From: Saccharum officinarum
Taxonomy: Eukaryota; Streptophyta; Magnoliopsida; Poales; Poaceae
Direction of reading: 5' to 3'
Assembly (NCBI GenBank): GCA_020631735.1
Contig: CM036159.1
Coordinates: forward strand, 96,650,701 to 96,714,700
Length of the DNA: 64,000 nt
Position numbers and translations under genes: made by a program
In this document: one piece after another, positions 22,871 through 34,100 of the stretch
Position numbering within the stretch: the stretch's first letter is position 1
Layout: every line of letters begins with the position of its first letter
Notes under the pieces: model-generated
The model's input: the letters and a program-made list of their open reading frames with translations, nothing else
Told to the model about the DNA's origin: nothing
The model's database searches: none

Positions 22871-23683
22871 TCTGTGACCTCCGTTCGCCTCCGTTTCTTT
22901 TCCGACTTCCGGCGTAGTGGAAAATAGGCATTTCAACTCCTCGAAAACGCCTGAATCCCGCGCTCGCAAGCTCGGCGGGAGGGAGAGAGGAACCCAAACC
23001 CTCTCTACCGCTCAAACTCCACCGCCTTTGCAAATGTGCCAACACCAACAAGTGATCACCACCTTGTGCACGTGTGTTAGCATTTTCATAATCATTTTAT
23101 CGAAGGAGTTAACCACTCAACTTGCCTCGCCACTCGATCCTAACACGTATGCAAAGTTAGATCGCTCAAGTGGCACTAGATGACCGATATGCAAACAAGT
23201 TTGCCCCTCTTGATAGTACGGCCATCTATCCTAAATCCGGTCATCAACTTCTCTACACATTTATGACCGGTGAAATGGAAATGCCCTAGGTTATACCTTT
23301 GCCTTGCGCATTCCACTCCATCTCCTCCGATGTTGATGCAACACATGCACCAACCAATCACCAAATGATATGATCCACTTCATATCATCACGTGACCGTA
23401 TTGGTTCATCGATCTTGACCTCACTTGCTCTTCACCGTTGCCTCGGTCCTTCGGCGCCAAGCCATCACACAACTTGCCCTTCACCCTAGCAACCGGTCCA
23501 TCAAGCCAAGCCTCATCTTGATCTTCTCCACCTTGGTCACATGACTCCATGTCATGTCTCATATGCAATGAGCTCCTTCATGACACCATCACATGTGGAC
23601 TAATCTCCTGTGTATCTCACATAACCACATATTAGTCCACCTAAGTTGTCACTCAATTACCAAAACCAAACAAGGACCTTTCA

Positions 23684-24691
23684 GCAACGCACTGTACCGG
23701 AGCAGTAGTGGTAGGATACGGGGGCGCGATGATAAGGCCAAAGAGCAGTCGGGCGGCCCCCGGGTACAAGTGGTTCCTGGCAAGCTCGCGACTTTACCTG
23801 AATGGTTGACTCGGTGACCAACACCTCACTTTAGCGGGTGAGTGAGGTTTATGTGAGGAATAACTTACCAGCTGGTTAATAATCGATTCGAATCGCCATC
23901 GTTCACTGGATAGTGAACACTTGACTTGAGCTACTTCATCGTAGTAATATTGATGGAACACTTGGACAGTTATATGAATTATGACATAATGGAAGTTGTT
24001 AATGATCATTGGTTATCATTACATGATTAATTAAATGTTACTTTAGTACAGGTGCAAATGTAGTTGACAGGTTAATAAAGATTTAACTTGATGCAAAGCT
24101 TTTGTAAAGGTTTTTCTAAATGCTAAAAATGCCTTTTGCAAATGAGTCATCTATCCCACCAGAAAGCCTATCATGATTCCTTGGTGTCTCTTATTTCTGG
24201 TTTATGACGGGTAAGTCTAGCTGAGTACCTTCTCGTACTCAGGGCTTTGTTCCCACTTGTTGCAGATGGACAGATGTACTACGGCTATTGTATCAACTGT
24301 CTCTATCCTGCAATGGGCGAAGCATAGGACCATGGGTAATGGTCATTCGCTACTTCTCGTCTGATGCTTTTGCTGGAGATGATCACAAGCTGGCACTTTA
24401 TTCCAAAATGTTGTGTGTGTGCGTGATTTGAACTATTGCTTCCGCTACTTTTAGTCAAACCTGGTTTGTAATAACTATGTTTAAACTCCGATGTATTTTA
24501 TGCCGCGAACTTTTATGTAACTTATGATGGTAACCGTTAAACTTAGTACGATCTTGGCTGTTATGAGAAATGGTTTGAAATCCGTCGAGATTTCACGAAC
24601 TACCGGGTTATACGGGCTTAAGTTTGTTGAATTGTCCTTCCGTTGGATGATTTTCCTACTTAATTTCGTATAATTAGGCGGTTCTGTTACA
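23684..24691 (+). repeat. Truncated gypsy-type LTR
   Basis: About 1 kb with features I associate with grass gypsy LTRs: GAATGGTTGACTCGG near the left, GTACCTTCTCGTACTCAGGG before a TTGTTGCAG, and an end at GGCGGTTCTGTTACA (TG..CA-type border) at 24691. The left part is missing where the gag-only element abuts. No coding. Confidence 0.65.
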
Positions 24692-25310
24692 GCCACGGTT
24701 TGATTGGCTGGAACTGGGAGTTACGTCCGAACGCAATGCTGGCGCCGGATGTCCGGATGCTAATGCATTCGGTATAGCTGTAGTTAATCTTTGTTTTTAT
24801 ATATATGGGCCCATGTGGTCTTTTCTTCACCTACCATCACAGCCCGTGAATGCCCAAGAATCTTTTTCTCAAGGGCCCACGAATGCTCAAGAATAGGAAA
24901 GAAAATAAAAACATATAATAATAATAATAAATCTATAGACCAAATAGAAAACTAAATATTGTATAGTTTGGCTTTTATAAATTAACTTATATCAAGCACT
25001 TGTCTCTATTATATTGATCATGCTCTTAGGATTGTTGTACTCACATCTCACTACCGATTGAACATTTGCTCCTTGCGTAAGAGCTAGAGCGTGTTGATCT
25101 GGTTTCGAATTCCTGCAAGAATCAACAATTCAGCATTAATCTTGCTAGCAACGGTGCCTCAATAATTCGCAGGCACGTCCTTTTTTTGAGACAATTTCGT
25201 AGGCACGTCCTGTGCCTGCTGTGCTCTTAATTAGAGTGGTTCGAATGCTAATTTACCTTTCAACAAACTTCAATTTTCACCGGAACTAACTAGTCATGTG
25301 TGCTTATAAC
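24692..25310. other. Intergenic, nothing recognised
   Basis: AT-rich sequence with an (AAT)n stretch near 24915. No supported gene. Confidence 0.5.
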
Positions 25311-25480
25311 CACAACAACAACATAGTCTTTTGTCCCAAGCAAGTTGGGGTAGGCTAGAGATGAAACCCAAAAAAGACGAGAAACAGGAAGACACATAAA
25401 GGGACATAAAGGGCATAAGACAAAAAGAGGTCACGGTTCAGACACGTTGATTGTCAATCTCCAAGCGCTCCTGTCCATAG
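25311..25480 (-). mobile_element. Second copy of the LINE 3' tail
   Basis: Matches 3194-3360 closely (CTTTTGTCCCAAGCAAGTTG, GACACATAAAGGGACATAAA, CAATCTCCAAGCGCTCCTGT) in the same orientation, and ends where the coding part would begin. It is an even shorter 5' truncation of the same LINE family. Confidence 0.8.
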
Positions 25481-26277
25481 CACAATAAATACTCAAAAGA
25501 GATTTGATTATAACTAACGTAAAACAATAAATACTTACGAACGGAGGGAGTATTATTAAATCATTAATCTTTCATGGGAAAATGAATCACATGAATGATT
25601 GATTAACAACAACGAAGTTGATTAGACACATATCAAAACATCAACTTTATGAATAGAAAAAACAAACAATATATCTCCTACTCCCTCTATCTCAAATGGA
25701 ATATAATTATCACTTTTCGAGGAGTCAAATAATTTTAGGTATACCAAACTTATAAAAATTACAAACATTACCGAATAATAATCATTAGACTGATTATGAA
25801 ATATAACTTTATATAAATCTAATTGAAAACATAAACACGGTAATAATTTTTTAAAACTTAGCTAAACTTAGAAAGTTTGACTTATACAAAGCGTAGAATT
25901 GCATACTTTCTGTCCCTAAAAAACCGCAATCTTAGAGTTCAAAATTTATCAAAAAAAACTGCACTTGTTTAGGGTACGTGAGACCCACTCATAAAAAAAG
26001 AGTTCCTTCCTGAGCCATTTCTCCACGCGTGCATACACAGAGCACTCCAGGAACCACAGGTGACCGCCCGCAACGTATAATTAAAAGAACCAGGAACTTC
26101 TCGTCCACTCGTTCAAGGTGTATTTCCGTAATTTCACATCTGTCCTGGTTTGCATGCTATTGGAGTCTTTTTGGAACAGAGAGAGTAGACAAAAGCATGT
26201 GAGTGTAGTGAAAGGCTGGCAGTCTGGCACGCATAATGCGTGACAGCTGCCATGCTACGTGGTTGGATCTACCTCCA

Positions 26278-26610
26278 CCACATAAATGCGATAAGGGTAT
26301 TTGGATCTAGGGATTAAAATTTTCAGATACTAATTAGGATGATTAAACATGAGCTAATTATAAACCTAAATGCACAAATAGAGATTAATTTATAAGACAA
26401 ATTTATTAAACCTAATTATTCATCTTTAGCACATATTTGCTGTAGCATCACATTATCAAATCATAAATTAATTGTGTTTAATAGATTCGTCTCGTAAATT
26501 AGTCTCTATTTATATAATTAGTTTTCTAAATTAGTTTTCTAAATTAGTATTCAAACATCTAATGTGATGCGGACTTAAAAAATAGTCCCGGTACCCAACA
26601 CCCCCACAGT
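26278..26610. repeat. AT-rich MITE-like sequence
   Basis: Carries the TTCGTCTCGTAAATTAGTCT and TAGCATCACATTATCAAATC phrases common to grass MITEs, with roughly inverted outer parts (GGATTAAAATTTTCAGATAC side against GTATTCAAACATCTAATGTG). Borders are not resolved. Confidence 0.4.
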
Positions 26611-26727
26611 AGTAGTATTCTTATCCATTCAGAAAAAAAAATACAATTCTAGAGCAGCTTTTCCGGAGCTAAAGAAGGTGCTACTGTTTGATACAGAAGA
26701 CTGCTTACAATCGGTGCCGTGAAATTC

Positions 26728-27002
26728 GGGGCATGTTTAGTTGACTAAATTTACCCCTAAATTTTACTATGCAAAAAGAAGATTCTGTATCACATCAAAA
26801 TATCGGTACATGCATAGAGTACTAAATGTAGATGAAATAAAAAACTAATTACACAGTTTTGTTGTACTTTGCGAGACAAATATTTTAAGCCTAATTAATT
26901 AATATTTAGACAATTATTACCAAATAAAAATAAATACAACAGTAGGAACAGTGTCACTACAGTGATTCGGAGAGCCCTAATTCCGGTAACTAAACAAGGC
27001 CT
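26728..27002. mobile_element. Tourist-type MITE (family T)
   Basis: Ends GGGGCATGTTTAGTTGAC and GGTAACTAAACAAGGCC are inverted. Inside are the family words ACATGCATAGAGTACTAAAT and TTTGCGAGACAAAT. The target duplication is not clean. Confidence 0.65.
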
Positions 27003-27291
27003 CGAATGGCCTACCTATTAACTTGTCTGTGTCGGATGTTTTGCTGAAAAGTCATGCTTGAGAGTATTATTTACTAATTTATTGTTAGAGAAAAATACTA
27101 TTTCAATTAAAAATAAACTGAAAACTACGGATTATAACACAAACGAACGAGGATATATCCGTGTTAGATTTCACTACGGAACGGAAGTCTTTGTACTCTT
27201 GTTCTGGTTTCGCACTAGCTCATACCCGTGGCTCTGCAACCATGAACATATAGCTGGCAGCCTATCATGCACACCGTGTGGCCGATTCTAA

Positions 27292-27538
27292 GGGGTGTTT
27301 AGATGAAAAAAATTTGGAATTTTGATATTGTAGCACTTTCGTTTGTATTTGGTAATTAGTGTCTAATCATAGACTAATTAGGCTCAAAAAATTCGTCTCG
27401 TAATTTACAACCAAACTATGTAATTAGTTATTTTTTTACCAAATTAAATGCTCTATGTATACGTCTAAAGATTGATGTGACGGAGAGAATGTAAAAATTT
27501 AGAATTTGGAGGGGAAGTAAACACCCTCTAAACTTTCG
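27292..27538. mobile_element. Tourist-type MITE (family T), TAA target duplication
   Basis: 247 bp, flanked by TAA at 27289-27291 and 27539-27541. TIRs GGGGTGTTTAGA and GTAAACACCCTC. The family words appear in reverse orientation (GACTAATTAGGCTC, TTCGTCTCGTAATTTAC). Confidence 0.8.
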
Positions 27539-28859
27539 AATCACTGAGATACTTTTCTTTTCAAAAAAACTTAAATATTTGAATTAGCCATGCCGTTTTC
27601 ATAAAACAGTTTAGGATTCTTAAAAGAGATTAGCATCGGATAGATATTCGTAGACGGAAGGAGTATTAGTAAATCATTAATGAAAATAAATTACATGGAA
27701 GATAACACAAAATTAATTATACATGTATCAAAACGTCACTTATTTATGATTGGTATAATAAATAATTTGATAGCACCTCTAATATAAAAATCGTGTAAAA
27801 AAGGGTTAAAGCTGGCACGCATTAGTGTGTAACAGCTATAATAATAAATGAATTGATTTATATACAAGATAACACAATAAAATTAATCATGTCTATTAGT
27901 ATAATAAATATTTTATCATTACTTTTATATAAAATTATATAAGAATAATCTAGGCTATCACGTCATATAGGACGTGACAGCTACGGTAATAAATGCATGG
28001 ATCCCTCTCCATGCTATCACCGCACTGCAACAGAGACAGCTTTTCTCTCTCCTCCCACTTGCATCGAAGACAGTTTTTCTCTCTCTTCTCACTTTTTTTT
28101 TCTTCCTCTGAAAGCTCTGCCCTCCCACTTGCATTGCATTGAGACGTCGCTGCGAGTCTGCGACTACAACTCTGTGCTCCCTCGTGTGCCTTCCCAAGTT
28201 CCTATATTCGAAAGGGAAATCCGGAACCCTACTGACTTCTAGTGTTAGCATAGGAAAACGCTCCCTTAATAACAAATCATTAATATCTTTCGCGTGAGAA
28301 TAAATCACATGAATGGTCGACAACGATAAAGTTGATTACACATAGTATACAGTAACGTAATACGGAGTGCATGAAGCCCGTACTAAAAGTGATCAGAGGC
28401 TGTCAATCTCCAGCACACGAATATATAGCTACTGTTTTGCGGCTTGAAATTCGAATGGCCTCCGTGAACTTCTCTGTTACATACGTATTTCGCTACGGAA
28501 ACTCTTAGGCTGAGTCGCTGAGAGTAGCTTGTTCTGGTTTCGGACTAGCTCATGTAAAAACAAGAATCAGCACTTGTCGTGGCTGCAACCACGAACATAT
28601 AGTTCGCAGCCACTCATGCACACCTATCGTGTGGCCGATTCTAACTTTCGAATCACTGAAATACCTTTTCTTTTAAAAACATTCTAAATATTTGAATTAG
28701 CCATGACATTTTAAAAAACAATCTTAAAAGGGATTAGCATCGGATAGATATTTGTGCACCGAGGGAGTATCGATAAATCACTAATATCTTTCATATGCAA
28801 CTAGATTTCATGAAAGATAACGCAAATCTATCTATTTTAATTATACACGTAGCAAAATC

Positions 28860-29480
28860 TCGCTCGCCGGGTGACGCTCGCTACCTGGGACGCGACAGAC
28901 GGTGCATGCGCTCACCGGGACACGGTGGAGTGATGCCCGCTCACTGGGACGCGAGGGTAGAGGCAAGTCGTGCTTGACGTGTCTGGTGGCGCGGCGGGGC
29001 ACACGAGGCCGACAGAGCTTTGCAATGGCGTCACAGTAGTGTGGGCAACCAGGTAATTGATCTCGGCACCGAAGACGTCGCCTGCTCTGAGAAGTTTGTC
29101 CGCCTCAATGTGCTTGTCCATCACCACCGTTTTGATCTTGGCCCTGTTTGGGGTCACTTCTCTCCTTTTCAGTCATGCTCATGGTTTCGCTGATGCTGAT
29201 GCTGATTTGGTCTGAAAGAAAAGCACTACTGAATGGTTGGCTGCTCAAGCGAACAGGGCATAGATCAACGTATTTTCTCGCGATTCTCTCCCTGCCTCGT
29301 TTCAACTTGACCGCTAGATCGGCTGTTAGTGAGCAATGGAGAAAATCCCACTGATTCTCTCCCTCTCGACACTGCCTCCACCTGCTCAAGCTTCGCCCCC
29401 CCCCCCCCTCTCCTTTGCTTGAGCCCAACCTTCCACCTCTGCCTCACTCGAGCACCGGAGCCATAGTAGGACCTGAGTGT
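28860..29480. other. GC-rich segment, possible captured gene fragment, not recognised
   Basis: GC content rises abruptly here. The minus strand has an open stretch (29157-28912) reading KTVVMDKHIEADKLLRAGDV, and another (29428-29105) rich in Gly/Arg. I do not recognise a family and see no splice structure or flanking gene. It could be a transposon-captured exon or chance open sequence. Confidence 0.3.
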
Positions 29481-29876
29481 GATGGACTCGCTGACAGACT
29501 CGCCTCCTCGCTTAGGAACCGCAGCCGGAGCAGGAGCGACGATATGGACATGCAGTGCTTTGCAAAGGCGGGATGCCTCCTTCTCCGATGACGGAGCCAG
29601 GGCTGGTGGCCAGTGGCGGACCCAGAATCATTTCATTGGGTAGGCATATAGTATAGGAACAGTGCTCCGCAGTACGCTACAGTTCTCACTACAGTGCTCC
29701 GTTACCTTGGTCGTCGGGAATCTGGGGTAGTCCTGGGCCTACCTGAAACATGGCTGGGTCTGCCACTGCTGGTGGCTCCTGAAAGACGAGGTGCCCACCA
29801 CTGCATCAAAAAAGGAGTCAGTCTCGCGCGGGGTAGTTGCCGAAGGGGTATGAACCTGCGAGTCATGACTTTGGAC

Positions 29877-30059
29877 CAATGTTTTAAATCTCCGGCTATA
29901 GCTACCGCTATAGCCCGCTATAGCTGTTTAAGAAAGATTAAGCTATTTGTGTCTATGTACAACTTAGCTGTTATAGCCCGCTATATCCCCATTTAGCTCC
30001 GCTATAGCTGTTTTTGAGGTCATCCGCTAAAATGTCTTAGCCGGAGATTTAAAACACTG
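29877..30059. mobile_element. hAT-type MITE with perfect 8-bp target duplication
   Basis: 183 bp bounded by CTTTGGAC at 29869-29876 and 30060-30067. TIRs CAATGTTTTAAATCTCCGGC and its complement, with one mismatch over 21 bp. The interior is built of GCTATAGC-type words. The 8-bp duplication and CA(A/G)TG ends are hAT hallmarks. Confidence 0.9.
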
Positions 30060-30430
30060 CTTTGGACTAGATTTTAATTTTGAGTGTTTTGGACCTAAAT
30101 GTTCAGGAACTGCAAGTTTAAGAATTAACACTGCATTTAACTCTGTTTGTTATATAAAAATATATAACCTAAAGGTAATTACACATATACCAAAGCACTA
30201 CTTATTTGATATAATAAATAATTTAATAATATATTTTATATAAAAATTATATAGAAACAGTCAAAGATGGTCACGATATCTATGATGCCTTAAAAGCTGT
30301 CACACCGTAACATGTGTGACAGCTATCATCCTTTAAATAATTTAATAATATCTCTTATAAAATTACGTAAAAACGGTCAAAGGCTGTTACGATAAGTGCG
30401 TGACAGCTGTGGTGCCTTAAAAGATGTGTG

Positions 30431-31170
30431 GTGGATGGCAGGCGAATTGGCTGGTTCCTCCTGTCACCACCACATAAAAACAGTTTTTTCTCTCTCTTCT
30501 CGTTGTCTCGTGATTTGCGCTGCGCCGTGACTCTGCATCCGGCGTGTGCCTCACCAAATTCGAAATGGAACCGCGAACCTAGACCCCGCCGGCTTCTGTT
30601 ATCATCGGGAAATGCTCCCCACAGGTGACCACTGACCAGCCGCCGCACGGGATCTTTCACCGCTTACACGTACCGGCCTACTGGTGACTGACACTGCCGC
30701 ACTCTCTCGCTGACAGGCCTGGTCGCATGAGGCGGTCCCCACATGCCAGTGGTGTAGGAGTACGACCATCGGTGTGCCCATTGCTCGTGCTGTTTGGCGG
30801 GCGCGGCGCGTGAGTTTCTCGTCGAGACTTGCTTGGAGATTCGCCGTCTCCCCCCCTCGTCTAAAGCGGGCAAAGCAGAGACGGTGGAGGCAGGCAGAGC
30901 CGCCCTGTCGCCGGCGCGGCCTCCTGCTCCTCCTCCTCCTCTACCACCGCCTCCCAAGTCCCAGCGCCCCCACGGGAAGGGAGATGCGGCAGAGGTAGTA
31001 CGAGGGGAGGCCGTGGAGCGGTCAGCGGAGGGCGGAGAGACGGTGCGCCGGGCCACGGCGTCCGGGGTCTTCGGGTCCGTCGCCGCAGCTCCCGGCCGTT
31101 CTGGGCCCGAGCAAAACGCGAGGGATCGAGGGAAAGGTATCCTCCGGAGCCCCTTGGAGAAGGTTCCGGA
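30431..31170. promoter_or_regulatory. Upstream region and probable 5' UTR of the DRM2-type gene
   Basis: Strongly GC-rich from about 30800 to 31170, typical of grass 5' ends, with C(T)CC-rich blocks near 30920-30960. No convincing TATA box. Long open frames here on both strands follow from GC bias and have no recognised domains. Confidence 0.5.
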
Positions 31171-34100
31171 ATGGCGGTAAGACTTTCCTTTCTGTCCCCT
31201 GCTTTCCTCTGCTCTGTCCCCTTCCATGTATTGTGAAGGGATGATCTCCCGCGCTATGAATTCTTGATACTAATAGTCTGGTCCGCTGCCACGGTGATTC
31301 CGCGCGTTAGATTGGGTTCTCTGATGTCTCGAGGTTGGGTTTTGTTCCTTTCTGCTGCGCAACGCTGGGGTTTTCTTAACACTGGATCGAGTTAGAGCTT
31401 GCGTTTTGGATGCTATTTCGGGATTGATGGCGGTTTGGTCCTATTGTTGGTCGATGTGCCTGATGTTTAGTTCTTAATTCGTGTCACAGCACTGGGTTAG
31501 CGACAGTGATGGCGGTGACAGCTTCGAATGGGATAGTGATGGCAATGGGGAGGAGGCAGCGAGCTTCAACGCTGCTGGCGCTGGTCCGTCAGTTCTGTCA
31601 GCAGCGAACACTGATGCTCCTGGCCCATCGAGACGGGTAAGCTAGCTAACTGATCCATACATATTATGCAACAATGTGTGAACTCAGCAGCTAGTTGTTC
31701 TTCAGTTCATGTTACTCAGGGGTGTTCAAACCACTTGTGCCAAACTGGCCAGGGTGGGTGTGGGTATAGTAATCATGAACAGAATTAGGATCATGATTTG
31801 TGTATAGCGACACGAACACCCTCAATGTTACTGTTACCTTGTTTCTAGTGGCTACGATTGTAATATTTCTGTTTGTTTTTGGGGCTGATTTTAAGGTTGC
31901 TAATGGCAATGGGAAGGCTGGGCCATCTGCCTCTCTGGTTCAGAAGTATATGGACATGGGTTTCACAGAAGAGATTGTTCTGAAGGCAATGAAGGACAAT
32001 GGTACTTAGCTAATAACCCATTTCTTCTCATTTACTTAGATTCTAGGTGATTTTATATACTCTATCTGACAACTGCTTTTTCTTTCAGGGGATGATGGAG
32101 CAGATGCATTAGTTGAGCTTCTTCTTACTTACCAGGTATTCATTTGTGTTCATGCTTCTATTAGTTATTCTTTGATGATGTTGTTGCATGGTGTCAAAGA
32201 GGATTTGTATTTACGAAGTGATGCCAAATGCAGGAACTAGGCAATGACCTCAAAGTGGATAACGGCTTTGCTTCTGGTTGTGTCCCCCAAACTGTTGACG
32301 ATAGTGATGATGATGACATTTTAGACAACTGGGATGATGAGGATGCTGGGGAGAGAAGCACCAGGGTTGCTAACTCTGTTGATGATTCTGGAGACGAGGT
32401 ATTTTGATGCGCCCCCTTGGTGACTGTATGCTGTTTATTTTATTCTTTTGAGAAACCTGCTATGTATTTAGTTTGCTTCAGTCATATATACTTCTGCATG
32501 AAACTTGTTTAATGTTAATCCAGCATGTAGACTGATCAAAAAACCATACTCCCTCCATGTTCCTAAAGAAAGTCGTTTTGAGGTTATCTTAAGTCAAATA
32601 TTTTAAACTTTGACTACAAATAAATTCTTTTGGGTTGAGTTTGAAAATATAAAAGTGATGTAAGTAGATTCATCTTGAAATGTAGTTTTATAAAAGTATA
32701 AATTCACTATATTTTGTAAATATTTTATACCAAAAAGTAGTGGTCAAAGCTGTTTTTGGAGACCGTGTCGATGTCCAAAACAACTTTCTTTAGGGACATG
32801 GAGGGAGTAAGGTTCCTTACTTGCACCTGTTCCTTTGGTTTTCAAACAGCTGTTAGCTACATAGATGTACTAGAAAGCCAATCTACTTTGTTTTTTCCCT
32901 TATATTTTGGCACAACTGGGTTCTTTTAGGCAAAACAGCATGTTCCCATGAAACCAAAATCCTTAATTTTGTAAGAAAATCGTATCGGTAAGACGGTATG
33001 CAAGATAGTTGTGTCAATCATAAACTTGGAACTATTGCATTTCATCTTATGCGTATGATTAAAACTCTCGTGTTTGTGAACAAGACACCACCATGGACTA
33101 ACAAATGAAATTTCAAAATTGTGGGTGGGTCGTGAATGATGAATTTCTTATTTTTCATCTGACATTCATTTCTTTGTACTTAAGTTTGCTGTACTCCCTC
33201 CTCCCTGTAATAGCACTCTCTAGTTTTAATTCACGAAAAAAAACTTTAGTTATGGGTTATAATCAGTGCCGGAGCGTGACCACAAACCCGCGGGGGGAGG
33301 GGGGGGGGGGGGTTGCGGCGCAATTACCCAAGCCTTTTGTTTACTACTTCCATGTTCAGTTTAGCTACTATTACCCATGCTTAACATAAATCATTCTTAA
33401 GAAGAAAAGAAAAGACAAAAAAGAGAGAAGCTGCAGTAATGTATGCTAACAGAGGAGAGTTAACCACACAGACTAAAAAATGTTCCCAGTATGGCCTTAA
33501 CGTGTCTCCGCCACTGGTTATAATCTATTTTCTTTTTGATACTTGTGCAAATCGATCACTGATCCTGAAAATTGGAGGCTCTGTAGTGCAACAACATTCC
33601 TGTTCAACTCTAAGATTGAACTTGCATTGTACTTTCTGGTGTTTGGCATGTGACTTCATGTAGCTGAGAGTTGATTGAATTGGACTACAGCTGGACTTCC
33701 ATTTTTTTACACATTACATTTGTTTTTCTCAGTAAAAAAGCTAATTGTTTTCTTAACTTGTCCATAGTTATGATACTTCCCATTTTTTAACACATTACAA
33801 GAATTGTTGTTTTTGTCCTTTGGAAGGTAATTGCAATGCTAGTTTATGTAGCTTGTCAACTGTATTCTCAGTGCTTTCCTGTGCTTTCTTCACAGGATTT
33901 CTTACATGAGATGTCACATAAGGATGACAAAATTGATTCCTTAGTTAAAATGGGGTTTCCTGAAGACGAGGCTGCACTGGCTATTACTAGATGCGGTGTG
34001 CTCTCTGAACCTTTGTTACATGCTCCTCTGTTTGCCTTTAGATTCCTGAGCAAAATATACATCGATTTCCAACCTTGAAAGTAGGATATGCTCTTGTATA

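Larger units (their letters stand above)
13501..23683 (-). mobile_element. Non-autonomous, gag-only long-LTR retrotransposon (copia/SIRE-Maximus-like)
   Basis: The two LTRs, 13501-15949 and 21210-23683, are nearly identical. Next to them are a PBS (complement of 21195-21207, TGGTATCGGAGCC, initiator-Met tRNA type) and a PPT (complement of 15950-15966, AAAAAGGGGGAGAT). Element direction is minus. The internal 5.26 kb contains gag (19379-21158) but no protease, integrase or reverse transcriptase; 15967-19378 is non-coding. Near-identity of the LTRs implies a recent copy. The 5 bp outside each end differ (GATGC on the left, GCAAC on the right), and the neighbours are two unrelated elements. Confidence 0.88.
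21210..23683 (-). repeat. 5' LTR of the gag-only element
   Basis: Plus-strand ends are TGAAGGGTCG and GGACCTTTCA. It has the same layout as the 3' LTR, with one extra array unit near 22530-22550, a TATA box at 22280-22289 and the CpG array at 22335-22870. Confidence 0.93.
25500..30430. repeat. Mosaic of diverged short repeats with recurring hairpins
   Basis: Phrases such as AGTAAATCATTAAT, ATTACATGxAAGATAACACAA, TATAATAAATAATTT and a GTGACAGCT hairpin recur at about 25550, 26215, 27660-27840, 27890-27985, 28265-28340, 28770-28860, 30170-30330 and 30340-30415. The block 28000-28250 also resembles 30440-30620 (CAGTTTTTCTCTCTCTTCTC, then a CTCTG and GTGTGCCT pattern). It looks like several rounds of local duplication of non-coding repeat DNA. 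No genes are supported. Confidence 0.55.

Noticed and set aside
30664..31227. 187-codon minus-strand frame upstream of the DRM2-type gene
   Set aside because: GC-rich 5' region; the frame is antisense to the first exon, with no splice structure or family signature.
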